Assembly: GCF_003852495.1 (NCBI RefSeq)
Contig: NZ_QAJI01000003.1
Coordinates: 165,961 to 205,841, forward strand
Direction: 5' to 3'
DNA: 39,881 bases
Source: Taibaiella sp. KBW10
Lineage (GTDB): Bacteria > Bacteroidota > Bacteroidia > Chitinophagales > Chitinophagaceae
Positions 23,619 to 31,671 of the stretch are shown here, piece after piece (position 1 is the first letter of the stretch; each line of letters starts with the position of its first letter). Under the pieces are notes generated by a model. It saw nothing but the letters and a program-made list of their open reading frames with translations. It was not told the DNA's origin and did not search any database. The position numbers and the translations under genes are program-made.

Positions 23619-25127
23619 TTACAATTGGGAGGGATTGGTTCCCAGCCTTACTATTTTTCTATTCACTTCTACCTTATCAGGGGTATTCAGGTAATATTTA
23701 CCGTTTTTCGCTTCTATATTCAGCCTTATAAGCCTGTTATAACTAGTATCGGCAAGGTAAAGAACCGCAGTATCTGAAAATTGTTCAAATACCATCTTCA
23801 CCTTTTGTTGTTTAAGCGTAAAGCACTCCAGGCTGTCGCTCGCAGAAAGCTTTAAATCTTCCTCTTTTCCAATAATAAAATCGCAGGCATGCAAGAAACC
23901 TTTTTTAATCCTTAAAGACTGGTTTTGTGAAATCTCCATTTGTAAGGGCACCCCATCGTCTAAAACGAAAAGATATAATGGTTCAGGAGTACTGTTCTTT
24001 ACTTCAATCGTTGCTTCTTCTTCCATCTTTACCGATTGAAAAAAGCTTACGAAAAAAGGCATCGTCTGTACCGCAGTATCCAAACTTCCGTGTAAGCGAG
24101 ATATATTCTTGAGACTCGCTGAACGCGCTCTTTCAAAAAACAATTTAGCCACAAGATCATTTACCTTATTGGATTCGGTGACATAATTAAGGTTGTTGGA
24201 ATACTTACTGGAGCTGTTGCCACAGCCCTTATCCATCAAACGGACAACCGTAATTACAAACACCAGAATAAGCCATATATAATTAAGCCCTTTTGAATTC
24301 TTTTTGTGTGGCCTTCTTTTTCTTCCTCCTGGATAGAGATCGGTATCCGAAATTTTTTCTTCGTAGATCTCATGGTTTTCTCTGACCAGTTTTGTATTGG
24401 TCGGATCCAGGTAATCCAACTGTATCATCTGCCTGCTGATCAGGTAGCAGGTTCGCTCATCCACATTTTGTATCTCGACACAAAAATTGATCAATACAGT
24501 CGCCAGATCATCTTTTACGCTGTATAAATTATCAGGCAGCCAATTCAGGAACCTCGCCCAATCTTTTGTCCATACGGTTACTTCTGCTTTACGGGAAAGA
24601 AAAGTGGTTTTATTCAGGTTACGAAAGAGTTTGATGGCATCCTCCAGATAAGTATTGGCACTACTAAAAGCCACCTCTCCATCGGAGATCAGGATCATTT
24701 CACAATTGGCAATCCAGTCTGCCGCTGCCTTAAAATCACTTCTGGACAGCCGGTTTTTCATTTCCTTGTTAAACTGCGGTGCAAAATACGGAGAACAGAA
24801 GTTTACAAAAGGCAAATCTTCTTTGAGCCCGGCGGTCTCTTGATCCAAGAGTTCGGTTACGGTTCCCGATTCGAGAAACTGAAGGAGGCTTTTATGCGCC
24901 CAAATTTTTATATGATGCGTTATCTCGGTAGCAAACTGCGCAGATTCTATAATAGAGAATATATCCTGCTTACTATAGTCTATCCCTTCCAAAGTGATGA
25001 TCCCCGTAGGTTCCATACTAAACTCAGCCGCAATTTGCTTTTTAACCCTCGCGATATTGATAGCGGCAACATCTGTAAGGTCAATATGACTATAGTCAAA
25101 AAATCTTATGGGTGATTTATACTGCAT
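23619..25127 (-). CDS. Unknown single-pass membrane protein of the Hsp70 locus
   Basis: 502 residues, no family recognised. The N-terminal 260 residues look cytoplasmic and helical, with motifs such as ADWIANCEMILISDGEVAF and CYLISRQMIQLDYLDP. A strongly basic patch, GGRKRRPHKKNSKG (267-280), comes just before one membrane helix (about 281-297, LNYIWLILVFVITVVRL). By the positive-inside rule the N-terminal half is inside and the C-terminal 200 residues, beta-rich with QKVKMVFEQFSDTAVLYLAD, are in the periplasm. Start codon is 2 bases after the Hsp70 stop, so translation is probably coupled. It could anchor the Hsp70 to the inner membrane or receive or deliver clients; this is inference. Confidence 0.8.
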   Translation of the reverse strand: MQYKSPIRFFDYSHIDLTDVAAINIARVKKQIAAEFSMEPTGIITLEGIDYSKQDIFSIIESAQFATEITHHIKIWAHKSLLQFLESGTVTELLDQETAGLKEDLPFVNFCSPYFAPQFNKEMKNRLSRSDFKAAADWIANCEMILISDGEVAFSSANTYLEDAIKLFRNLNKTTFLSRKAEVTVWTKDWARFLNWLPDNLYSVKDDLATVLINFCVEIQNVDERTCYLISRQMIQLDYLDPTNTKLVRENHEIYEEKISDTDLYPGGRKRRPHKKNSKGLNYIWLILVFVITVVRLMDKGCGNSSSKYSNNLNYVTESNKVNDLVAKLFFERARSASLKNISRLHGSLDTAVQTMPFFVSFFQSVKMEEEATIEVKNSTPEPLYLFVLDDGVPLQMEISQNQSLRIKKGFLHACDFIIGKEEDLKLSASDSLECFTLKQQKVKMVFEQFSDTAVLYLADTSYNRLIRLNIEAKNGKYYLNTPDKVEVNRKIVRLGTNPSQL

Positions 25128-25129
25128 AT

Positions 25130-27697
25130 TTAACCGATTCCTGTGCCTTTAAAATCATCGTTCTTCACTTTGTAATCGCTGTGAACCAATAAATGGGTAA
25201 TGTTGTATACATGCTGCCTGAACTCGTAGTACTTCTCTCCGTTCAGGGCGGTATCTGCCGATTTAAATATGGTTTGCGCGCCGTTATAATTGGTGTAATG
25301 TGCCGGTTCTAATGCTTTAAAACCTTCGTAACGCGAGATCAGGTAGCTGAGTGTGTTCCAAAGAATATCCCAGCCCAGGTCATTGAGCTTTTCCGTCGCT
25401 TTCTCCAGTATAGAGGGGTTACGGCTGATTAATACATGATGCTCTCCTCCCAAAATTTTCTGGTATTTCTGAGCCAGCTCTTCTTTTCTGAAATCGGCCA
25501 TGGGCAAATGATTTTCGGCAAAATCTTTGGACTCAAAATATTCATAGCGCAGGCGCTCCAGGCGGTCTTCGCCACCTAGTTTATCGTAGGCTTTGGAAAT
25601 ACGGTTCAGCATTTCTGCAATTACATATTTGGTATCCGTTCTGTCGTTTTCTTGCAGTTTAAACAGCTCCGCTTTGTGCTGACCCAACTCTTTTAAGAAA
25701 TCATTGGCCTGAAGTGCCCATACATCATTATCATCTACACTAAACATTTTAATGCTGTTGCGTATTTCGTTTTCAAGGTCGATAAATTGTTCTTTAAGCC
25801 GATCCACATTCACATGCTTTTCCGAGATTGAAAATGCATTTTTAAACTCCTGCTGGGTCATTACCAGATAGACTTCTGTATGTAATTCCCGGTTATCAGA
25901 CATGGAAATCTGTAGTTCTATATCAGAACCTTTGATCAGGTCGGATGTGAGGTCTTTACCCGAAATCACGATACAGGCAATCACAAGGTTGGATAAGGGT
26001 CTTGCAAAACGATCCCCTTCCAGAATATTAATGATGATGCTATCGTCCGAACCTTGTTTAATGGTTTTGGAGATTTCGCGGTATAAGGTCTTTTTCTGTG
26101 GCAGAATACTGTTTTTTTCAAAGATCAGCTCGAGCTTGGTCGTATGGTTATCTTTATCATCTACCTCGATACAGATATCCTGGGGCAAGGGTTGTCCCGA
26201 GATATTGTATTGGCCATGTGTAATGCTCAGTTCTTCCATCGCTGCCCGAATTTCGTTCTGATCGGCGTCGTATACCCTCAGAAAAAAGGTATTGTTTATA
26301 TTGGGTAACAAAGGAAGGAATTCGGTGAATTTCGATTTAAGAGGCACAAAACCGGTATCAAATCCCCCGTCACTCCGGATAATTCTATAGGTTTTGCGGT
26401 CAAGGTCGCCCTCTGCCTTTATGATAAGTACCTCTTCCACGTCCTTACTCATTTTACTATAAGATACTTTAAGCTGTACCGGTGTCATTTCCACAGCATC
26501 GAGGTCAAAATCCTCCTCTTCCTCGACCCTGCCCAGGCTGTTCAGCAGATCGTCCACATTATTGCCCAGGGCCAGTTTGGTTCCTTTAGGCTGATAATAT
26601 TTGTTGGCGGCATAGTATGCCGCACCGATGGCTACCGCTGTAGTAGGATCTATACCCGAATTAACGGCAATCTGTGTCTCGCTTTGTAAACTATTTTTGA
26701 CATAAGGAATGTAAGTACTACCGCCTACCAGTAGTATCTCTTCAATATTTGAGGCCGCGATCTGGTTTCGCTGCAGAATATCCTGCAACATTCTCAGGGT
26801 TTCGCTAATGCGGGTGGTAATGGTTTCTTCAAATTGCTTGCGTGTGATGGATAACATCACATCCTGCGCTACTCCGTCAACCATAAGCGTAAAGTCAAGG
26901 ATCGTCTGCTCCTGATGCGATAATTCCTTTTTCGCTTCTTCCGATTTATAGATCAGTTCGTAAAACAGTTTTTCATATTTACCATTTTTACTGCGCAGCT
27001 CCTGTTCAAAATTTTCGATCTCAAAATGTGCATTGACATAGGGTACAATGATTTGCTCAATCATTCCAAAATCAAAATCGGCACCTCCCAGAAAGTTATT
27101 TCCCTCATGATCAATGACTTTCATTTCGCCATCCTTAATCTCCATCAGGGCTATATCAAAGGTACCGCCGCCCAAATCATAGACCAGCCAATAACCATTT
27201 TTATCCTCGCCCTGATTGGCCGCATTAAAATAAGCCAAACTAGCTGCTATAGGTTCCTGTAGCAACACGACTTCCTCAAAACCGGCGGCCAGGCCTGCTT
27301 TTTTTGTTGCATTGCTCTGCATGGTATCGAAACTGGCCGGAATGGTAATTACCGCCGCTTCGGCTTGCTCTCCCGAATAGATAAACTGTTTTAGTTCTTT
27401 CAATACTAAAGTGGATAACTCAATGGGGGTAATATTTTCATCAAGATTAACGACATAAAATTTATCGTCCGTACCCATTCTGCGTTTAAAGTTGGCAAAA
27501 ATATTGATGGGGTCTTTAATCAAAAATTCCCGCGCTTTATCACCAACCAAGGTCCTGTCCGGGCGAAAAGCCACCACAGATGCCAGGGTATCTTTATGCC
27601 CGATGGGGTTTTTAAAAATAGTGACCTGACCATTTTCATACTTCGTGATCAAAGAATTGGTGGTGCCCAGGTCTATTCCGAAATTTATCGATTTCAT
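25130..27697 (-). CDS. Divergent Hsp70-family chaperone
   Basis: 855-residue ATP-dependent chaperone, longer than DnaK (about 640). The ATPase domain (1-370) has all the Hsp70 motifs: INFGIDLGTTNSLI (phosphate 1), VVLLQEPIAASLAYF (connect 1), LVYDLGGGTFDIALM (phosphate 2), ILLVGGSTYIPYV (adenosine) and AVAIGAAYYAA (connect 2). The usual linker DVTPLSLG is not seen; instead come an acidic stretch VEEEEDFDLD (391-400) and an additional beta-rich region (about 401-497). A substrate-binding beta-domain then fits 500-610 (DSIIINILEGDR matches the DnaK VTIHVLQGER strand). A long helical tail covers 620-855. It is between the GrpE-like gene (47-base gap) and the membrane protein. It is unlikely to be the housekeeping dnaK. 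Confidence 0.93.
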   Translation of the reverse strand: MKSINFGIDLGTTNSLITKYENGQVTIFKNPIGHKDTLASVVAFRPDRTLVGDKAREFLIKDPINIFANFKRRMGTDDKFYVVNLDENITPIELSTLVLKELKQFIYSGEQAEAAVITIPASFDTMQSNATKKAGLAAGFEEVVLLQEPIAASLAYFNAANQGEDKNGYWLVYDLGGGTFDIALMEIKDGEMKVIDHEGNNFLGGADFDFGMIEQIIVPYVNAHFEIENFEQELRSKNGKYEKLFYELIYKSEEAKKELSHQEQTILDFTLMVDGVAQDVMLSITRKQFEETITTRISETLRMLQDILQRNQIAASNIEEILLVGGSTYIPYVKNSLQSETQIAVNSGIDPTTAVAIGAAYYAANKYYQPKGTKLALGNNVDDLLNSLGRVEEEEDFDLDAVEMTPVQLKVSYSKMSKDVEEVLIIKAEGDLDRKTYRIIRSDGGFDTGFVPLKSKFTEFLPLLPNINNTFFLRVYDADQNEIRAAMEELSITHGQYNISGQPLPQDICIEVDDKDNHTTKLELIFEKNSILPQKKTLYREISKTIKQGSDDSIIINILEGDRFARPLSNLVIACIVISGKDLTSDLIKGSDIELQISMSDNRELHTEVYLVMTQQEFKNAFSISEKHVNVDRLKEQFIDLENEIRNSIKMFSVDDNDVWALQANDFLKELGQHKAELFKLQENDRTDTKYVIAEMLNRISKAYDKLGGEDRLERLRYEYFESKDFAENHLPMADFRKEELAQKYQKILGGEHHVLISRNPSILEKATEKLNDLGWDILWNTLSYLISRYEGFKALEPAHYTNYNGAQTIFKSADTALNGEKYYEFRQHVYNITHLLVHSDYKVKNDDFKGTGIG

Positions 27698-27744
27698 GCT
27701 GATATGGATTATTAAATCAAAAGTTAAACAGAAGGATCATTTGC

Positions 27745-28050
27745 TTATTCTACAATAACAATGCCCTTCTGTATCAGTACCATTTGTCCGTTTTCTTGTT
27801 TGTAGACAATTGGTTTGATGACTTTTGTGATTTTCATATTATGATTTGCTTTTCCTGCAATACTCGCTTCACAGTCTGTTCTGCTCTCTGTGTATTTTTC
27901 GCCTAAAGGATTAATACAGTGCAGGCCTTCTTCTTCCAGCAAATTATATATTTTAGTAAAGTTGCGCTCAAATTTTGCACTAAGCTGCTCTTGTTCAATT
28001 TTTTGACTGATCTCAAATACCTGGTTAATCAGCTGCACATTCTGACTCAT
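27745..28050 (-). CDS. Reduced GrpE-like nucleotide-exchange factor
   Basis: 101-residue protein that aligns by eye with the C-terminal half of GrpE. Residues 1-40 make a short helix (VFEISQKIEQEQLSAKFERN), far shorter than the long GrpE coiled coil. After it come EEEGLHCINPLGEKYTESRT (residues 39-58) and the strand set ITKVIKPIVYKQ and MVLIQKGIVIVE, which mirror the GrpE beta-wing pattern (DPxGE, then TVxxVxxxGY and RPAxVxV). Canonical GrpE is 180-200 residues. It is the first gene of the minus-strand operon ahead of the Hsp70, so it is likely its exchange factor; this is inference from weak but position-consistent similarity. Confidence 0.7.
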   Translation of the reverse strand: MSQNVQLINQVFEISQKIEQEQLSAKFERNFTKIYNLLEEEGLHCINPLGEKYTESRTDCEASIAGKANHNMKITKVIKPIVYKQENGQMVLIQKGIVIVE

Positions 28051-28247
28051 ATTGTACCTACATTTGGAGCAAATTACGGAAAAAAATGAATTGCGTAAAC
28101 AGCCGGCTTTATTTTATAACAAGCCCGTGATATCAATCTATAAAGGAAATCTATTTTTAACAGCAGAAAACCGCAAATACAAGTACGATTACCTAAATTA
28201 GCGTTAGGGATCAAACATCTACTGAATTTATAAAATCATCAAGCTAT
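28051..28247. promoter_or_regulatory. Divergent promoter region of the chaperone locus
   Basis: The 197 bases between the GrpE-like gene (minus) and the DnaJ-like gene (plus) must hold both promoters. Only weak -7 candidates are visible: TAAATTAG near 28194 on plus and GTAATTTG near 28070 on minus, each one change from TAnnTTTG. No CIRCE element (TTAGCACTC-N9-GAGTGCTAA) is present, so HrcA control is not supported. Confidence 0.4.
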
Positions 28248-29132
28248 ATGGAGTATATCGATTATTACAAAGTCCTGGGTATACAAAAAGAGGCCACAAC
28301 AGAAGAAATCAAAAAGGCGTACCGGAAATTAGCCCGAAAATATCATCCAGACCTGAATCCGGATAACAAGGAGGCCCAAAAGAAATTTCAGGAGATCAAC
28401 GAAGCCAATGAGGTATTGAGTGATCCCGAAAGCCGGAAAAAATATGACCAGTACGGAAAAGACTGGAAACATGCCGAGCAGTTTGAGCAAAACCAAAGCA
28501 ACCGTCAACAGCAGTCCCGCGGACAACAAGAGTATGGTTGGGAGGGCGATTTCGGATCGGGAGATCATTCCGATTTTTTTGAATCCTTTTTTGGGCGGCA
28601 AAGATCTGGTGGCCGGCAAACGGCCTTCCGGGGCCAAGATATCTCCGGCGAACTGAGTTTTGAGCTGAAGGATGTGTACCATACTCAAAAACAGACATTT
28701 ACTGTAAATGGAAAAAATATACGCATTACCATTCCGGCAGGTATTGAAGACGGGCAGAAGATAAAACTGGCCGGTTACGGACATCCCGGTGCCAATGGTG
28801 GCCCTTCGGGCGACTTATATATCACTATTTATGTGCACAATAACACTCCATTCAAATTATCGGGCAATGATTTACACCTGAACGCGGACATAGATCTGTA
28901 TACTGCTGTTTTGGGCGGAGAAAAAACGATCGATACTATTGAGGGAAAGGTAAAGCTAAAAATAAGCCCGGAAACCCAAAACGGGACTAAAATTAGGGTA
29001 AAAGGTAAGGGGATGCCGGTATATAAGTCCGAAGGACAATTCGGAGACTTGTATGTTACGTATACCGTAACCTTACCGACAGGCCTCAGTGAGGAGCAAA
29101 AAGCTTTATTTAAGCAATTATCTCAGTCTTAA
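28248..29132 (+). CDS. CbpA-type DnaJ co-chaperone
   Basis: 294-residue class B J-protein. The J domain (about 3-72) holds [20 protein letters not shown], the HPD catalytic motif at residues 33-35 ([10 protein letters not shown]), and [21 protein letters not shown] Gln/Gly/Phe-rich linker follows (about 75-120). The zinc-finger CxxCxGxG repeats of DnaJ are absent; the C-terminal substrate domains ([37 protein letters not shown]) match CbpA. It stimulates Hsp70 ATPase. It is divergent from the Hsp70 operon and followed 10 bases later by a CbpM-like gene, as in E. coli cbpAM. Confidence 0.94.
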   Translation: MEYIDYYKVLGIQKEATTEEIKKAYRKLARKYHPDLNPDNKEAQKKFQEINEANEVLSDPESRKKYDQYGKDWKHAEQFEQNQSNRQQQSRGQQEYGWEGDFGSGDHSDFFESFFGRQRSGGRQTAFRGQDISGELSFELKDVYHTQKQTFTVNGKNIRITIPAGIEDGQKIKLAGYGHPGANGGPSGDLYITIYVHNNTPFKLSGNDLHLNADIDLYTAVLGGEKTIDTIEGKVKLKISPETQNGTKIRVKGKGMPVYKSEGQFGDLYVTYTVTLPTGLSEEQKALFKQLSQS

Positions 29133-29142
29133 ACCTAAGATT

Positions 29143-29433
29143 ATGCAAAAGGAACAATTAATATTAGTCCGTCATTTTTGTCATGTTCATCATTTAGAAG
29201 TTAGTTTCATCAGCGATTTACAGCAGTATGAACTGTTTCCGCTGATCGTCATAGAAGAGGAACTTTATATAGAACCGGAGCAATTGCCCCTTATAGAGCG
29301 CATTGTAAGGCTGCGGACGGATCTGGGCATTAACCCGGAAGGGATAGAGGCCATCAGCCACTTACTCTCCCGGATGGAGGAAATGAATCATCAGATTGCT
29401 TCTTTACAGCATCGCTTAAAGCAATATGAATAA
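29143..29433 (+). CDS. CbpM-like chaperone modulator
   Basis: 96-residue protein of the CbpM/MerR_2 (PF13591) type; E. coli CbpM is 101 residues. It opens IL VRHFCHVHHLEVSFISDLQ as a short helical domain, then a central FPLIVIEEELYIEPEQLPLI, and ends with a coiled coil (LLSRMEEMNHQIASLQHRLK). CbpM in E. coli binds the CbpA J domain and inhibits it. I use the ATG at 29143; the open frame begins upstream at 29089 but would overlap the DnaJ gene by 44 bases. It is co-transcribed with the J-protein, which supports the assignment. Confidence 0.85.
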   Translation: MQKEQLILVRHFCHVHHLEVSFISDLQQYELFPLIVIEEELYIEPEQLPLIERIVRLRTDLGINPEGIEAISHLLSRMEEMNHQIASLQHRLKQYE

Positions 29434-29560
29434 CAGGAGTAAAGGATACGCCTCAGGAACGACCAATTCCGGGGTATGATTGAAATTTGGCCAATTCTAT
29501 AAGGATTGTCGCGTGCAACATGGTCTCTAAACTCTTAACAAATTTATCCGATTAAAAGAT

Positions 29561-29568
29561 TAAATTTG
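29561..29568 (+). promoter_or_regulatory. -7 box of the thiolase promoter
   Basis: TAAATTTG, an exact TAnnTTTG match, 27 bases before the ATG at 29596. No TTTG is seen at the expected -33 position. Confidence 0.55.
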
Positions 29569-29595
29569 CGACGTTAAATTTAAAAAATTCATAAA

Positions 29596-30774
29596 ATGAA
29601 AGAAGTTGTATTAGTTTCAGCAGTACGTACGCCAATAGGAAGCTGGGGTGGTTCTTTAAAGGATTTCTCTGCTACTCAGTTAGGTGCTATTGCGATAAAA
29701 GGAGCTTTGGCCAAAATCAATTTAGAGCCTTCTAAAGTTACGGATGTGTTGATGGGATGTGTGATGCAAGCAAATTTAGGACAAGCTCCTGCCCGTCAGG
29801 CGGCAAAATTTGCGGGCTTACCGGATGAGGTGAACTGTACTACCGTTAATAAAGTATGTGCGAGTGGGCTTAAAGCCATCACGATGGCGGCTCAGGCAAT
29901 CATGCTGGGTGATGCGGAAATCGTAGTGGCCGGTGGTATGGAGAGCATGAGTAATGTACCTTTTTATAGCCCGAACCTTCGTTGGGGAAATAAATATGGT
30001 AATGCAATTATGGTAGATGGTTTGGCTAAAGATGGCCTTACAGACGTATACCACAATTATGCAATGGGTAATGCGGCAGAAAATACTGCAGCAGAAATGA
30101 ACATCAGCCGTGAAGCACAAGATGCATTTGCCGTACAAAGCTACACCCGTAGCCAGGCTTCTGTAAACAATGGTAAATTTGAAAATGAAATTGTTCCGGT
30201 AGAGATCCCGCAACGTAAGGGCGAGCCTGTTTTATTTTCAAAAGATGAAGAGCCATTCAATGTAAAATTTGATAAGATCCCTCAATTAAATTCTGCTTTT
30301 GTAAAAGGCGGTTCGGTAACGGCAGCAAATGCTTCTACCATGAATGACGGTGCTTCTGCACTCATCCTGATGAGTAAAGAAAAAGCGGCAGAATTAGGTT
30401 TGACGCCATTAGCGGTTATCCGCGGCTATGCCGATGCGGAACAAGCACCGGAGTGGTTTACCACTTCTCCTGCAAAAGCAGTGCCTTTGGCTTTAGCAAA
30501 AGCAGGTATCGCAGCTGATGCCGTAGATTTCTACGAATTGAATGAAGCATTTAGTGTCGTGGGTTTAGCCAACTGTGAAATTTTAAAATTAAAACCAGAA
30601 CAAGTAAATGTAAATGGTGGTGCCGTAGCATTAGGCCATCCATTGGGTTCTAGCGGTTCGCGTATCGTCGTAACCCTGATCAATGTTTTAGCACAAAACA
30701 ATGCTAAGATCGGTGTTGCCGGTATCTGTAATGGCGGCGGCGGTGCCAGTGCGCTTGTTATCGAGAAACTATAA
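29596..30774 (+). CDS. Acetyl-CoA C-acyltransferase (thiolase)
   Basis: Cytoplasmic thiolase of 392 residues, condensing two acetyl-CoA or cleaving 3-oxoacyl-CoA. The active site is complete: Cys88 in NKVCASGLKA, His348 in GHPLGSSGSR and Cys378 in GICNGGGGAS, with the AGGMESMSNVPF signature. The start MKEVVLVSAVRTPIGSWGGS suggests the acetyl-CoA acetyltransferase (AtoB) side of the family more than FadA, but this is uncertain. No other beta-oxidation gene is adjacent. Codon choice (GTA, GGT, TTA, CGT) looks more biased than in nearby genes, as in highly expressed genes. It has its own promoter and a perfect hairpin terminator. Confidence 0.95.
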   Translation: MKEVVLVSAVRTPIGSWGGSLKDFSATQLGAIAIKGALAKINLEPSKVTDVLMGCVMQANLGQAPARQAAKFAGLPDEVNCTTVNKVCASGLKAITMAAQAIMLGDAEIVVAGGMESMSNVPFYSPNLRWGNKYGNAIMVDGLAKDGLTDVYHNYAMGNAAENTAAEMNISREAQDAFAVQSYTRSQASVNNGKFENEIVPVEIPQRKGEPVLFSKDEEPFNVKFDKIPQLNSAFVKGGSVTAANASTMNDGASALILMSKEKAAELGLTPLAVIRGYADAEQAPEWFTTSPAKAVPLALAKAGIAADAVDFYELNEAFSVVGLANCEILKLKPEQVNVNGGAVALGHPLGSSGSRIVVTLINVLAQNNAKIGVAGICNGGGGASALVIEKL

Positions 30775-30795
30775 TAATTAATTTTTAATATATTG

Positions 30796-30828
30796 ACAAA
30801 AGGCATCTACTCAGTAGATGCCTTTTGT
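30796..30828 (+). terminator. Terminator of the thiolase gene
   Basis: A perfect 15-base stem ACAAAAGGCATCTAC/GTAGATGCCTTTTGT (30796-30810 with 30814-30828) with a 3-base loop, 21 bases past the stop, followed by a short T-containing tail. Confidence 0.9.
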
Positions 30829-30855
30829 CTTATAAAGTGTCTGTCTACGCGAAAT

Positions 30856-30943
30856 AGTGTACAAGCAAAGCGGAATGAACAATCTCTTCATCATTAATAT
30901 TAGCCCCCTCCTATCGTTGGGGTGACAAAGAAAAATGTACACT
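30856..30943 (+). repeat. Dispersed hairpin repeat, copy 3, within an inverted-repeat segment
   Basis: The core CCCCTCCTATCGTTGGGG at 30905-30922 is a variant of the hairpin seen at 15137 and 19270: the loop TCCTATCGTT fits TCCTnnnGTY, while the stem is CCCC/GGGG in place of TTCC/GGAA. An 8-base inverted pair, AGTGTACA (30856-30863) and TGTACACT (30936-30943), brackets it. It occupies the gap of about 300 bases (30775-31077) between the thiolase and a lipoprotein; nothing else is recognised there. Confidence 0.5.
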
Positions 30944-31077
30944 TTTCTTTTAGGATAGTCGTACGAACGGCTTTAATTTCAGATAAAAGCTCAATTAACC
31001 CTCTGTTTTTCAGGCTTTCGCGCCGCTCATTAAGTAATTGTATTATAATGCATTATATTGTAGTACAATTAAAAAAC

Positions 31078-31644
31078 ATGCTAAAATATAGGAATTTGAT
31101 TCTTTGTCTGTTTATGCTTTGCTTAAGTAGCTGTGTTATACTGGATACCCCGGGCTTTCACAGCGGATATAAAAAGCTGAATGCATCGGATAAACAACAA
31201 ATCCACTTTGTAACCGAAACGAAAGATTTTTGCAACATTCAGAATGATAAGAAGATATATGCGGTAACGGCCGATCTGTTTTTAGATTGTATTAAAGACA
31301 AAGACATCACCCTTGTATATTTCTGGAGTGCACATTGTGGTTCTGAAGTATGCATTCTTTTATCTGCGGCACAGGCTTATTGTGATCAGCGGAATTATAA
31401 TCTCTATGTTGTATCGGAATATTATGATCTTCCCGCAACTTTGTTACAAAACAAAACTAGGAATCCAATCCTATCGGTCAATCATTTATACTACAAAACC
31501 GATTATTGTCCGAAATACACCCGACGTTTCCGTAAAGCCATCGCCGGTGCTGCCGCTATCAGTAAAGACGAGTTGCGTTTTTCCCGATTTTATTTTTTCA
31601 AGGGAAGCAAATTTATAAAGGCGAAGCAAAAATTAACCGACTAA
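31078..31644 (+). CDS. Predicted lipoprotein, possibly thioredoxin-like
   Basis: 188 residues. The ATG at 31078 starts a good lipoprotein signal (LKYRNLILCLFMLCLSSC; lipobox LSSC, cysteine near 19). The longer open frame from 30922 adds non-homologous residues before it. The mature domain has a strand-helix pattern ITLVYFWSAHCGSEVC, resembling the thioredoxin-fold FWAxWCxxC segment but with a C-x4-C spacing, so redox activity is doubtful. Later DLPATLLQNKTRN and a basic C-terminus follow. No operon partner; function unknown. Confidence 0.6.
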   Translation: MLKYRNLILCLFMLCLSSCVILDTPGFHSGYKKLNASDKQQIHFVTETKDFCNIQNDKKIYAVTADLFLDCIKDKDITLVYFWSAHCGSEVCILLSAAQAYCDQRNYNLYVVSEYYDLPATLLQNKTRNPILSVNHLYYKTDYCPKYTRRFRKAIAGAAAISKDELRFSRFYFFKGSKFIKAKQKLTD

Positions 31645-31671
31645 ATATCAAAAAAGGTGCTCAATCCTATC

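Noticed and set aside
25130-27697. Housekeeping dnaK
   Set aside because: Length of 855 residues, extra domain and no DVTPLSLG linker; the partners are also atypical. A canonical copy is expected elsewhere.
28051-28247. CIRCE/HrcA operator for the chaperone locus
   Set aside because: No TTAGCACTC-N9-GAGTGCTAA-like inverted repeat in the divergent gap.
30922-31077. N-terminal extension of the 31078 lipoprotein
   Set aside because: It would bury the lipobox signal behind 52 polar or basic residues; the internal ATG gives a standard lipoprotein start.
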